A stretch of DNA of 37,568 nucleotides from Eggerthellaceae bacterium (GCA_017511465.1 JAFWJU010000015.1:1-37568), one strand, 5' to 3'; shown: positions 17,164 through 25,800, counted from the first letter of the stretch. The notes: a model not told the origin generated them from the sequence alone. Numbers and translations: made by a program.

Positions 17164-18221
17164 CGCACGATGATCATGCCTGATTGCACGGGGCCGATGA
17201 TGACGCCGATGCCGTAGTCGGCTGCATGAATCATCTGGCCGCCACCGATGTAGACGCCGGTATGCCCCCAGTTGACGGCGATATCGCCAGGCTGCGGGTC
17301 GGAAACCTGCGTCCAGCCCATGAACGTGTACGTGGTACCCAAGCGAGTGTGCTCGCCGGTGAGGCAGTAGCTGACCAGACCCGAGCAGTCATAGCCGTAC
17401 GGGCCCACGCCGCCCCACACATACGGGGCGCCCAGGCATGAGTAGGCGCGGCTGACCGTGTCATTGCCGTCGCCGTAAGCGACAGCGGTCGAGTCGGATC
17501 CGGCATCATAGTCCTCGCCAGCCGATTCGGCGACAACCGCCGCCGCACGCGCAGCCTCGGCAGCCTCTTGCGCCTTGCGCTCTTCCTCGAGCAGCTGGGC
17601 GGCTTCCTCGCTCAGGCTGTCGTAGATGGCCTGCATCTCATCGACAGTCGCCATAGCTTGGGCCTCGGCCTCCTGCGCTTCGGCAGATTTCTTCGCCGCG
17701 ACCTCGGCTTGCGCAGCATATTCGGCTTCCTGCTGCTCGGCTTCTTCGCGCAGGGCCTTTTGCTCCGCGATCATGTTCGCGTCGTTCTCGTTAATCCTGT
17801 TGGCCATGTCGAGGCTCGTCGCGAAATCCTCGAACGAGTTTGCCCCCAACACCATGTCGAGGAACGAGACGCCACCCGAACGGTACATCTCGCGAGCGCG
17901 CTCGCCCAGGCATTCCTGCAAGTAGTCGATCTCGGCCGAAATCTCGTCGATACGGGCCTTGGCAGCGTCGCGAGCCTGCTCGGCAGCCTCCTGAGCCGCA
18001 ATCGCCTCACCGTATTCGGCAGACAGGCGGTCGAGCGTTTCCTGCATGGCGTTCAGGTTTGCCAACGCCTCTTCGGCCTCGGCTTGTTTTTCGGCGGCTG
18101 TTACGGCGTACGCCGACGGCACCGTAATGCACAGCGAAGCACATAACGCGGCAACCGCGCATACGGCAATAAGGGCATGCAGGGGGAACGACAATATACG
18201 AAGCGACCTATGCTGCATCAT
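17157..18221 (-). CDS. Secreted coiled-coil NlpC/P60 peptidoglycan hydrolase, copy 1
   Basis: Exported cell-wall hydrolase of 354 residues. A signal peptide with a long hydrophobic core (about 13-37) ends near PSAYA-V; an Ala/Glu-rich coiled coil (about 41-230, with GERAREMYRSGG and a SFLDMVLGANSFEDF hook) follows; the C-terminal domain carries Cys279 (YGYDCSGLVSY), His320 (WGHTGVYIG) and His332 (MIHAADYGIG). The architecture resembles PcsB, CwlO and RipA-type hydrolases, where the coiled coil couples the enzyme to FtsEX or similar regulators. GGAGG serves either of two adjacent ATGs (18221 or 18218). A paralogue lies directly upstream in the same direction. rnhA overlaps its 3' end. Confidence 0.93.
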   Translation of the reverse strand: MMQHRSLRILSFPLHALIAVCAVAALCASLCITVPSAYAVTAAEKQAEAEEALANLNAMQETLDRLSAEYGEAIAAQEAAEQARDAAKARIDEISAEIDYLQECLGERAREMYRSGGVSFLDMVLGANSFEDFATSLDMANRINENDANMIAEQKALREEAEQQEAEYAAQAEVAAKKSAEAQEAEAQAMATVDEMQAIYDSLSEEAAQLLEEERKAQEAAEAARAAAVVAESAGEDYDAGSDSTAVAYGDGNDTVSRAYSCLGAPYVWGGVGPYGYDCSGLVSYCLTGEHTRLGTTYTFMGWTQVSDPQPGDIAVNWGHTGVYIGGGQMIHAADYGIGVIIGPVQSGMIIVRW

Positions 18222-18336
18222 TTAACCTCCGTTTGCATAGCGTTCTTCTGACAATGAGACTACCATAACCTGCCGCGAAATGCGTGAATTTTGGACTTGG
18301 AACCGTCAAACCGCGATGGGCATCACATAATTCCTG

Positions 18337-18368
18337 CAACTAACCCCAACATATTGGGTGAATAGTTG
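18337..18368. repeat. Nested inverted repeats upstream of NlpC/P60 copy 1
   Basis: CAACTA (18337-18342) pairs with TAGTTG (18363-18368), and inside it CCCAA pairs with TTGGG around CATA. It lies about 120 bases upstream of the copy 1 start and could be an operator or a small RNA hairpin. There is no direct support for either. Confidence 0.35.
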
Positions 18369-18442
18369 GGACTGGCACAAATCCGCATTTCATTCGGCGA
18401 ACACCGAAATCTGACGCGTGCTCATTACTCGCCAATAAAAAG

Positions 18443-18471
18443 CAGTAGGGCGACTCGAAGTCGCCCTACTG
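18443..18471 (-). terminator. Strong rho-independent terminator after NlpC/P60 copy 2
   Basis: A perfect 13-base stem CAGTAGGGCGACT / AGTCGCCCTACTG with a 3-base loop, followed on the minus strand by CTTTTTATT. It lies 22 bases past the stop of copy 2 and separates the two paralogues into different transcripts. Confidence 0.9.
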
Positions 18472-18492
18472 AAATGACCATTCAACGTCTCG

Positions 18493-19560
18493 TTATTCGG
18501 GACGCACGAAGAAGCCGCCGTCCTTCTCGCGGAACTCGGTCTCGGCGACGCCGATGCCGTAGTCGACGGCGTGCACGAGCGTGCCCTCGCCGGTGTACAC
18601 CGCGATGTGGCCGTCAGTGACGTACAGGTCGCCAGCTTGCGGGTCGTCCACGCGGCCGTACATGCTGCCGATGGAATACGACGTGCCGATACGCGTATAC
18701 GAACCGGTGATGGCATAGCTGACCAGACCAGAGCAGTCGAAGCCGCCGTCACTACCGCCAACGCCGCCCCATACATAGTCGGAACCGATCATGGCACGTG
18801 CGCGGTCGACGATAGCATTGCCCGTCAGCGCCTGGTATTCGCTCGCAGACGCGTAAACCTGGCCTGTCTGGATGTCGGTAACCGTGCCGTCATCGTTCAT
18901 AACGCCGCCCGCGGTTGCGTACATGGCAGCTTGCTCCTGAGCGTACAGTTCAGCAGCTTCGGCGCTCAGTGCGTCGTATTGCGCTTGCAGCTCGTCAACG
19001 AGAGCCGTCGCGCGCTCGAGTGCTTCATTTGCCTTCTTCGCCTTCTCGTCGGCAACCCTTGCCTGCACCGCATACTCGGCCTTCTTCTCTTCGGCCTCGG
19101 CGCGCAGTTCCTTGGCGCGTACGGACAAGTCGGCGTCGGTCTCGTTAACGCGATTCAGCAAATCCCAGTTCTGAGAGAATTCCTCGAAACTGGCGGAACC
19201 CAGCAGCAAGTCGACGACCGTCGTGTTGCCGTTACGGTACATCTCGCGGGCACGATCGCCCAGGCGATCCTGAATGTCGTTGATTTCCCCGGTGATTTCG
19301 TCGATGCGAGCCTGAGTCTCGTTCATGGCGTCATACGCCTGCTGGTACTCGGTCAGCGCCGTCAGGTACTCGTTCGACGCTTCGTCGAGCGTCGCCTGCA
19401 TGGCATTCAGCTGCACGAGCGCTTCCTCAGCCTCGGCTTCCTTTTCAGCAGCCGTAACTGCATGAGCCTGGCCTACGCACAACGAGCACGCAAGCGCCGC
19501 CATGACGACTACAGCTGCAAAGAGGGTGGTGAGCTTAAACTGCAAAGAAGAACTCTTCAT
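18493..19560 (-). CDS. Secreted coiled-coil NlpC/P60 peptidoglycan hydrolase, copy 2
   Basis: 355-residue paralogue of the protein at 17157-18221, with the same order of parts: signal peptide (about 7-34, ending GQAHA), coiled coil (about 35-215, sharing VTAAEKEAEAEEAL, GDRAREMYRNG and the SASFEEFSQNWDLLNRVNE hook), and an NlpC/P60 domain with Cys276 (GFDCSGLVSYAITGSYTRIG), His318 (DGHIAVYTG) and His330 (LVHAVDYGIG). An added linker (about 216-250) contains a DDGTVTDIQTGQVY stretch. AGGAGG precedes the ATG. It has its own strong terminator, so the two copies can be regulated separately. Probable role: cutting peptide stems during growth or division. Confidence 0.93.
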   Translation of the reverse strand: MKSSSLQFKLTTLFAAVVVMAALACSLCVGQAHAVTAAEKEAEAEEALVQLNAMQATLDEASNEYLTALTEYQQAYDAMNETQARIDEITGEINDIQDRLGDRAREMYRNGNTTVVDLLLGSASFEEFSQNWDLLNRVNETDADLSVRAKELRAEAEEKKAEYAVQARVADEKAKKANEALERATALVDELQAQYDALSAEAAELYAQEQAAMYATAGGVMNDDGTVTDIQTGQVYASASEYQALTGNAIVDRARAMIGSDYVWGGVGGSDGGFDCSGLVSYAITGSYTRIGTSYSIGSMYGRVDDPQAGDLYVTDGHIAVYTGEGTLVHAVDYGIGVAETEFREKDGGFFVRPE

Positions 19561-19725
19561 CAGAGGAACCTCCTGCTCCTTTCGGAATCACATGCATAGG
19601 GTACCACTGAAATATGAAGACCCTGCGCATACGATGCTTTCCGAATAGGCATAATCACATATAAATGGCGTTCTACCTCGCCATATGGAAACTCCATCGT
19701 TTTATGGTGACGAGAGGGCTGTCCA

Positions 19726-19759
19726 GCGCAATTTCGGCTTTTTCGCCGAATTACTGCGC
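19726..19759 (-). terminator. Weak imperfect hairpin after metG
   Basis: An inner TTCGGC / GCCGAA stem and an outer GCGCA / TGCGC stem, joined through mismatches, begin 12 bases past the metG stop. There is no U-tract on the minus strand. It is offered only as the best terminator candidate in this gap; the rest of 19561-19771 shows nothing clear. Confidence 0.3.
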
Positions 19760-19771
19760 CTCGCGTTACGT

Positions 19772-21766
19772 TTAGAAGAAGTCGTAGCGCGGCGGCAGCT
19801 CCTCGACAGCATGCGACGGCGCGGAATCGAGTTCGGCCAGCGAGGCGAAATCGTGGTCCCAGCTGAAAAACGCCTGCGGGTCAAATTGCAGCTTAGCGCA
19901 AATGTCCTCGCATCCTGCAGGCACTATTGGATGCATCAAAAGCGTGCACACCCACAGCAAATACGCGGCATCTGCCAGCACCTGTCGGCGTGAGGCGCTG
20001 GTTTCGATGCCTTCGCCCTCGTCGCCCGCGACGGCGGAAATGCCGTCGGCCCACTTCTTGTTCGAGAAGCGGATGAACTCGTCGCAGATGGTCATGACCG
20101 TATGCAGTTCGGCCTTCTTCATCGTCGCATCGTATGCGGCAAGTGCGTTATGGGCGCTTTCCACGACCACGGGCGTGGGCTCGCACACGGGAATGGCACC
20201 GTCGAAGTTGCGCTTTGCCTCGTACAACACGCTGCGCGCCAGGCGGTTGAACACGTTGCTCAACAGCTTCGACTCCTTAAGGGCCGGGTCGGCGACGCGC
20301 GTGTCCTCGCGCACTTTGGGATCGGGATCGAATGCCTTGGGCTTGAACCCGACAGACTTTTGCCCCAAACCAAGCGCCAGGAAGTGCGCTCGCAGCTGCT
20401 GTGCCGTGTAATGCTCGAGGAGCTCGTCAGCCGTCGGCGGTTTGACGGCACCAGATGAAGATGCCTTCTTGTTGCCGAGCAGCACGTGGTAATTCGCGAT
20501 GAGCCGCGTCTGACGCAGCGGACGGTCCGTCTCCTCGTGGAAGAAGATATCGCCGGGCAGAAGCGCTTCCCACATCGCAGGCTGGGCCACACCGTAGAAA
20601 TACAGGTTGTCCTGACCGATGAACTGGTACACTTCGGCGTCTTCGGAGCACCAGAAGTCGCGCCAGCTGCCCTCGGGCAAGCCGCGTTCGTCGTTTGCGG
20701 CAATCGTAAACGAGATGGGCGCCCACAGGCTCTCGGGCCAACACCACACCGTAAGGCCCTCTACCCCATCGATTACGGGAGCCTTCACGCCCCATTCGAT
20801 GTTGCCGGTGATGCGGAACGGCACGAGCGCTTTACCCGTTCGGAAGCGAAGACCGGCGCGACGCAACACGTCGCGGGCAGCGTCGCGTTCGCCGATGGTT
20901 TCAAACTCGACTTCGAAGCTTGCCTTGCCCTTCTCGGGTTCGCGCACCGTATGCGGCGGCAGCTGGTCGGCCACGTCCGCAAACAATTCGCGCTCGTCGT
21001 TCTTCACGTAGATGATGGGTGCACCCAAGAACTCGGCGCACGTCTGCGGCACAATGGCGCGGATATCGGGGTCTTCTTCCAACGTTGCAACATGGTTTCG
21101 CAGGAAATCGCGGAAGGCCGGCAAATCGAAATACCAATTGGCGACAGGGCGCATCTCGGGCACCGTGCCACTAACGGTCGAACGCGGCGCGATGAGCTCT
21201 TCGGGCGCGTAGCTGTGACCCAAATCGCACTCGTCGGCGTAACCCTTTTCGGATTTGCAGCCCTGCACAGGACAACGGCCGACAACCTGGCGGCCGTTCA
21301 GGTAGATGCCCGCTTCGGCATCGTAAAACTGCATGGTGGACTGAAGGTGCAGCCACCCGTTTTCGTGCATGCGGCGGATGATGTTCTCGGTCAAATCCTG
21401 GTGGCACTCGCCTGCATGGCCTATGCCGCTTCCCTGGTAGATGTCGAGGCTGATGTCATAGGCTGCCAGCGTCGCCGCTTGCGCATCGTGATTGCGCTGC
21501 ACGTATTCGGCGATGGTACCGTCGAACTCACCGGCTTCGACAAGCTTGCGGTAGCCTTCGTCGATGGGCGACCCGAAGCAGTCGGTGCCGCTGACGAAGC
21601 GCACGTTGTCGGCGCCGATGCGATCGCGCAGGAATCGCGCATAGCAATCGGCGGGAACGAACACGCCGGCGATGTGCCCGAAATGAAGCGGTTTGTTGCC
21701 ATACGGCATGCCCGCCGTGACAACGGCGCGGGCAGGCCAGCTTTGACGTTGGAACGAGATGGCCAT
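19772..21766 (-). CDS. metG: Methionyl-tRNA synthetase with a degenerate KMSKS loop
   Basis: Class I synthetase of 664 residues that charges tRNA-Met. The HIGH signature is HFGH (28-31) after TAGMPYGNKPL. A zinc knuckle is suggested by Cys165, Cys170, Cys180 and His184. FIGQDNLYFYGV matches the MetRS block before the KMSKS loop. That loop reads NKKASSSGAV (432-441): the first Lys is kept, but the second, catalytically important Lys of KMSKS is replaced by Ser. An insert near 280-330 contains EVEFETIGERDAARDVLRRA. No C-terminal EMAP-like tRNA-binding domain is seen. The ATG overlaps the sppA stop by one base (TAATG). No other metG is visible here, so this is probably the functional enzyme; an atypical subfamily is likelier than decay because the frame is fully open. 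Confidence 0.9.
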   Translation of the reverse strand: MAISFQRQSWPARAVVTAGMPYGNKPLHFGHIAGVFVPADCYARFLRDRIGADNVRFVSGTDCFGSPIDEGYRKLVEAGEFDGTIAEYVQRNHDAQAATLAAYDISLDIYQGSGIGHAGECHQDLTENIIRRMHENGWLHLQSTMQFYDAEAGIYLNGRQVVGRCPVQGCKSEKGYADECDLGHSYAPEELIAPRSTVSGTVPEMRPVANWYFDLPAFRDFLRNHVATLEEDPDIRAIVPQTCAEFLGAPIIYVKNDERELFADVADQLPPHTVREPEKGKASFEVEFETIGERDAARDVLRRAGLRFRTGKALVPFRITGNIEWGVKAPVIDGVEGLTVWCWPESLWAPISFTIAANDERGLPEGSWRDFWCSEDAEVYQFIGQDNLYFYGVAQPAMWEALLPGDIFFHEETDRPLRQTRLIANYHVLLGNKKASSSGAVKPPTADELLEHYTAQQLRAHFLALGLGQKSVGFKPKAFDPDPKVREDTRVADPALKESKLLSNVFNRLARSVLYEAKRNFDGAIPVCEPTPVVVESAHNALAAYDATMKKAELHTVMTICDEFIRFSNKKWADGISAVAGDEGEGIETSASRRQVLADAAYLLWVCTLLMHPIVPAGCEDICAKLQFDPQAFFSWDHDFASLAELDSAPSHAVEELPPRYDFF

Positions 21767-22884
21767 TAAAGGTTTGCTCCCCTCTGGCTCTTCAGCACTC
21801 CGGCGAGATCCTCGACGGAAATATCGGACTTGCCCAACAGGTAAGCGAGACTCGAAAGGTCGTAATCGCTAAAGGCTAACGTTGTCGTTGTGTAGTTGGA
21901 AATACCCGCAAGCTCGGCGGCTTTCGCGATTGCATCCTCGCGCGTGCCGATTTCGTCGGCAAGGCCGTTCTCGACGGCGTCGATACCGGTGAACGGCATG
22001 CCGGTTGCCAACGCCTTCACCTGATCGAGCGTCATGCCGCGCCCATCGGCTACGTTCTGCACGAACACGTCGTTGATCTGGTCGACCATATGCTGGTACT
22101 CGGCACGTTCGTCATCGGTGAGCGGGCGGTAGCCGTATGACGAATCCTTCTCATCGGACGAGGTGATAACCTCCATGTCGACGCCGAGCATGTCGAGCAA
22201 ACCCGAGATGTCAGTCAGCTGCATGGCCGTTCCGATGGCGCCGATCTCTGTTGATTTAGCCACGAAAATGTAGTCCGCCTGCGAGGAGATCTCATATGCG
22301 GCAGACGCGTTGATGGATGCACTTGACACGACGATGGGCTTCACCATGGCGAACTCACGAACGTATTCGGCCATTTCCTCACCCGCTGTCGCCGTGCCTC
22401 CGCCCGAGTTCACGCGCAAGACAACCGCCTTGATGTAGTTGTTTTCCTCGGCTTCGTCGAGCAGTTGCTTGAGTCCCTCGGGGCTGCAAGCGCTGCCGTC
22501 ATATTGAATGGTACCGTCGATGTCGATGATGGCGATGGCATCGCCCGTCAATTCGACAGCGGCCGAACCGCTTGGGATGCTGAATGATTCGAAAGCGCTC
22601 GTGCACCTGTTGACGCAGAATATCGAGAACGCGAACAGGAGCACCACGACGACGATTGCCACAATCCAGCCGTGAGACTTTTGCTGCGGCTGCTGCGCCC
22701 AAGCCGCTGCCTGAGGTTGGGGTTGATATTGGGACGGCTGCTGGTTCTGCGGCTGTTGCGGCTGCTGCGGCTGTTGCGGCTGCTCTGGCTGCTGGCTTTG
22801 CGGCTGCTGCGGTTGTTGCGGCTGTTGCGGTTGCTCTGACTGCTGCGGCACCGGCTGCGTGTGGTTCCAATAATCGTTGCTCAT
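21766..22884 (-). CDS. sppA: Signal peptide peptidase SppA with a Pro/Gln-rich cytoplasmic tail
   Basis: Membrane-bound serine protease that degrades cleaved signal peptides. The 372-residue protein has an N-terminal tail (about 11-68) made of PQQ-type repeats, a single membrane segment (about 73-91), and an S49 protease domain. The Ser/Lys dyad is Ser194 (INASAAYEIS) and Lys246 (SSDEKDSSYG), spaced 52 residues apart, exactly as Ser147/Lys199 in Bacillus subtilis SppA. RVNSGGGTATAGEE is the expected substrate-strand region. The gene starts 14 bases after rho and ends inside the metG start codon, so it belongs to the fsa-rho-sppA-metG run. The low-complexity tail is unusual and its role is unknown. 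Confidence 0.93.
   Translation of the reverse strand: MSNDYWNHTQPVPQQSEQPQQPQQPQQPQSQQPEQPQQPQQPQQPQNQQPSQYQPQPQAAAWAQQPQQKSHGWIVAIVVVVLLFAFSIFCVNRCTSAFESFSIPSGSAAVELTGDAIAIIDIDGTIQYDGSACSPEGLKQLLDEAEENNYIKAVVLRVNSGGGTATAGEEMAEYVREFAMVKPIVVSSASINASAAYEISSQADYIFVAKSTEIGAIGTAMQLTDISGLLDMLGVDMEVITSSDEKDSSYGYRPLTDDERAEYQHMVDQINDVFVQNVADGRGMTLDQVKALATGMPFTGIDAVENGLADEIGTREDAIAKAAELAGISNYTTTTLAFSDYDLSSLAYLLGKSDISVEDLAGVLKSQRGANL
22681..22851 (-). repeat. Coding low-complexity repeat (PQQ units) in sppA
   Basis: Irregular 6-9 base units built from CAG, CAA and CCG/CCA codons encode Pro-Gln-Gln runs at residues 12-68 of SppA. Such tracts are prone to length change by slippage; unit number may vary between strains. 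Confidence 0.8.
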
Positions 22885-22898
22885 GGCTTATTCCAATC

Positions 22899-24596
22899 CT
22901 ACAGTTCCAAGGTCTCGGTCTTGCCGTGCTGAGCCTTGCGAGCCATACGTAACAGGAATTCCTGATTGTCGTCTGTTTGCTTGATTGACTTGATAAGCAT
23001 GTCCATGGCTCGTTCGGTATTGTTCATGTTGGCAAGAATGCGGCGCACTGCCCAGATGATGGGCGCCATCTGCGGATCGAGCAGCAGGTCTTCCTTGCGC
23101 GTACCCGAAGCAACCGGATCGATAGCCGGGAAGATGCGGCGGTCGGCCAACGCGCGGTCGAGACGCAGCTCCATGTTGCCCGTGCCCTTGAACTCCTCGA
23201 AGATGACCTCGTCCATTTTCGACCCGGTCTCGATGAGGGCTGATGCCAGGATGGTGAGCGAACCGCCATGCTCGATGTTGCGGGCCGCGCCCAAGAAGCG
23301 CTTGGGCGGGTACAACGCCGTGGAATCAACGCCGCCGGAAAGCACGCGGCCACTGGCGGGTTGCGCCAAGTTGTAAGCGCGCGCCAAGCGCGTGATGCTG
23401 TCGAGCAGGATGACGACGTCAGCGCCCGTCTCGACGAGGCGCTTCGCGCGTTCGATGACCATCTCGGCCACGGCGATGTGGTTATCGGCGGGCATGTCGA
23501 ACGTCGAGGAAATGACCTCGCCGTGAATGGAGCGCTGCATGTCGGTGACTTCCTCGGGACGCTCGTCGACGAGCAAGCACATCAGGTGCACTTCGGGGTT
23601 GTTCGCATGAATGGCGGCCGCGATGTCTTTGAGAATCGTGGTCTTGCCGGCTTTCGGCGGTGACACGATGAGGCCGCGCTGGCCTTTGCCAATGGGCGCC
23701 ACCAGGTCGATGACGCGGGCGGTCGTCGTGTTATGGCCGTGTTCCATGACAAGGCGCTCTTCGGGATAGACGGGTGTCAGGTCGGCGAAACGCGGGCGGT
23801 TGCCAAGCTCTTCGACCGGCACGCCGTTGACGCGCATGATCTTCTGGATAGCCGCGAATTTCTCGTTCTCGCGGGCGGGGCGCGTTTGGCCTTCGACATA
23901 GTCGCCCTTGCGCAAGCCGTTGCGCTTTATGAGCGCCGTGCCCACATAGCAGTCGGTCTCGCCGGGCAGATAACCGCTTGTGCGGAGGAAGCCGTAGCCA
24001 TCGGAGAGGATGTCGAGCACGCCGGCAACGTCGCGGAAGCCCTCCGCACGCACGCTGGCGACGAACACGGCCTCGACGAGCTCTGCCTTCTTCATGCCTG
24101 TGACGTCGATTTCAAGCTCGGCAGCGCGGGCGCGCAGCTCGGCGACCTTCAAGCCCTCGAGTTCTTCGCGTGACACGCTGGGTTCGACTTCGCGATTGCG
24201 CTGACGGCGGTTGTGACGCTGGTTGTTCTGCTTGCCGTTGCGCTGCTGGTTCTGTTGGCGTTGCTGACCGCCATCTTGCTTCTGAGGCGCTTGCTGGGGC
24301 TTTTCCTCTTTTGCCGCGGGCTCGGCCGCAGCAGCCTGGTCGGCAGCCGCCTCGGACGCTGCGGGCGCGGTTTCGGCAGCGGCAGCAGCTTTGCGCGCGC
24401 GGGTGCGCCTTTGCCTCGGCTTGTCGGCAGGTGCGTCGGCATCAGTGGATGCGGCCTCAGCGGGAGCGGCGGTCGTTTCGGTGGCCACGGCTTCGGCGTC
24501 GTTCAGCTTTGCCTTCGTGGTTCGGCGCGCGCGGCGGCGCGGCTTCTCGGCGGCTTCACCCTCAATGGGCGCTTGTTTCTCGGTTTCTTTTGCCAT
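22899..24596 (-). CDS. rho: Transcription termination factor Rho
   Basis: Hexameric RNA-dependent ATPase that ends transcription of untranslated RNA. The 565-residue protein carries a long N-terminal extension (about 1-138) rich in Ala, Arg and Gln, as in many Actinobacteria, ending in QNQQRNGKQNNQRHNRRQRN. The Rho N-domain (about 139-180), an RNA-binding cold-shock-like domain (about 190-260; DGYGFLRTSGY) and the ATPase core follow: Walker A SPPKAGKTT (312-320), the region LLVDERPEEVTDM, Walker B VVILLDSITRLARAYN, and the R-loop GTGNMEL. The ATG immediately follows the fsa stop codon, so translation is coupled. The extension probably adds RNA binding. Confidence 0.97.
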   Translation of the reverse strand: MAKETEKQAPIEGEAAEKPRRRARRTTKAKLNDAEAVATETTAAPAEAASTDADAPADKPRQRRTRARKAAAAAETAPAASEAAADQAAAAEPAAKEEKPQQAPQKQDGGQQRQQNQQRNGKQNNQRHNRRQRNREVEPSVSREELEGLKVAELRARAAELEIDVTGMKKAELVEAVFVASVRAEGFRDVAGVLDILSDGYGFLRTSGYLPGETDCYVGTALIKRNGLRKGDYVEGQTRPARENEKFAAIQKIMRVNGVPVEELGNRPRFADLTPVYPEERLVMEHGHNTTTARVIDLVAPIGKGQRGLIVSPPKAGKTTILKDIAAAIHANNPEVHLMCLLVDERPEEVTDMQRSIHGEVISSTFDMPADNHIAVAEMVIERAKRLVETGADVVILLDSITRLARAYNLAQPASGRVLSGGVDSTALYPPKRFLGAARNIEHGGSLTILASALIETGSKMDEVIFEEFKGTGNMELRLDRALADRRIFPAIDPVASGTRKEDLLLDPQMAPIIWAVRRILANMNNTERAMDMLIKSIKQTDDNQEFLLRMARKAQHGKTETLEL

Positions 24597-25283
24597 TTAA
24601 GCGTTCTGCACTTTCTCCCAGTCCTTCATGAACGATTCGAGTCCGCGATCGGTTAGCGGATGCTGCACCATCTTCTTCAGCACGCCGAACGGCACGGTGG
24701 CGATGTCGGCGCCCATGAGCGCGCACTGCGTCACGTGGTTTGCAGAGCGGATGGACGCCGCGATGATCTCGACCTTCTCGCCCTTGCAGGTGCAGTCGGT
24801 GAAATCGTAGTTGTTGATGGCGTCGATGATGTTCGCGACCTGCGCGAGTCCGTCGTCGGAAATGTCATCGAAGCGGCCGATGAACGGGCTGATGTAACGG
24901 GCACCGGCACGGGCGGCCAGCAATGCCTGGGGAACGCTGAAGCACAGCGTCATGTTCACGGGCACCTCGTGCTTGGCAAGCTCTTTCGTAGCGGCCAGGC
25001 CCTCGACCATCGTGGGCACTTTCACCACGATGTTGGGCGCGATTTCGGCCAGCTTCAGGCCATCGGCGACAATCTCGTCGCGCGTCATGGCCACGCTCTC
25101 GGCTGATACCGGGCAATCCGGCCCGACGATCTCGCAGATCTTCTTCATGTGGTCGTGGAAATCGCCCAGCTTGCCGCCGATTTTGGCGTACAGCGAGGGG
25201 TTTGTGGTGACGCCGGCCAATGCGCCCCAACTTGCCGCCTCTTCGATTTCGTTCAGGTCAGCCGTGTCCAGAAAGAATTTCAC
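24597..25283 (-). CDS. Fructose-6-phosphate aldolase / small transaldolase, GTG start
   Basis: Class I aldolase of the transaldolase family, 228 residues. It begins KFFLDTADLNEIEEAASWGA after the start residue, followed by GVTTNPSL (Asn contacting substrate), Lys88 as Schiff-base lysine in NIVVKVPTM, and C-terminal VPFGVLKKMVQHPLTDRG, all typical of the short MipB/FSA/TalC group. The GTG at 25283 is chosen because AGGAGGAACA precedes it; the open frame upstream lacks family similarity. FSA and small transaldolase activities cannot be separated reliably from sequence, so no symbol is given. It heads the fsa-rho-sppA-metG run; its stop directly abuts rho. Confidence 0.9.
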   Translation of the reverse strand: MKFFLDTADLNEIEEAASWGALAGVTTNPSLYAKIGGKLGDFHDHMKKICEIVGPDCPVSAESVAMTRDEIVADGLKLAEIAPNIVVKVPTMVEGLAATKELAKHEVPVNMTLCFSVPQALLAARAGARYISPFIGRFDDISDDGLAQVANIIDAINNYDFTDCTCKGEKVEIIAASIRSANHVTQCALMGADIATVPFGVLKKMVQHPLTDRGLESFMKDWEKVQNA

Positions 25284-25612
25284 TGTTCCTCCTTTGCGGG
25301 GCGCCCTATGCGGGACTACCCCATCGTGGGGTTCGCATGGAACGCGAACACGGCAAAACACACGTCACCTGCTCGCTCATGCATTGGATTGGGATAAAAA
25401 GGACGGCTCACATGTTAGACGATGCGCGCGGGGCGTGCAAGGGAGAAAACGGGGAATCGTGAGATGGGGACACTGATTCCGCACGCGTTGACACTTATCT
25501 CCCTTGCAACGTTTCTTGCCATGAGTCGGTACTTGTTGCCCCGTTTCCTGCCACTCCTGAGCTTTCATGGCGGGAATCCCGTTAACAGCAACGGATTTCT
25601 GGCGCAAAACGG

Positions 25613-25686
25613 CCTAACAGGAATAGGGCAAAACCGTTTCCCTAGGTCAAGAGCTTATAGCACCACGTCAGGACATTCCTGTTAGG
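25613..25686. repeat. 12-base perfect inverted repeat around 50 bases
   Basis: CCTAACAGGAAT (25613-25624) and ATTCCTGTTAGG (25675-25686) are exact reverse complements separated by 50 bases. This could be the end structure of a tiny mobile remnant, a regulator binding pair or an RNA stem. No target-site duplication was seen next to the arms. Confidence 0.6.
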
Positions 25687-25800
25687 CGCAAACTCGCCAT
25701 GAAACCAGACTGATGGCAGGAATGGTCCCTTCAGTGATGGGAAAACGCGCTGACAAGGACGAGGTGCGCCTGCCCTTCACGATCGGGTGCGGTTGGCGCT

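Noticed and set aside
20486..21769. 427-codon plus-strand frame
   Set aside because: Antisense to metG; no motif.
22681..22851. Repeated GC-rich units considered as a CRISPR or minisatellite
   Set aside because: Units are in frame and encode Pro-Gln-Gln repeats of SppA; there are no unique spacers.
25377..25685. Small frames of 76 and 87 codons on opposite strands
   Set aside because: They overlap each other, lack ribosome binding sites and show no recognisable domain.
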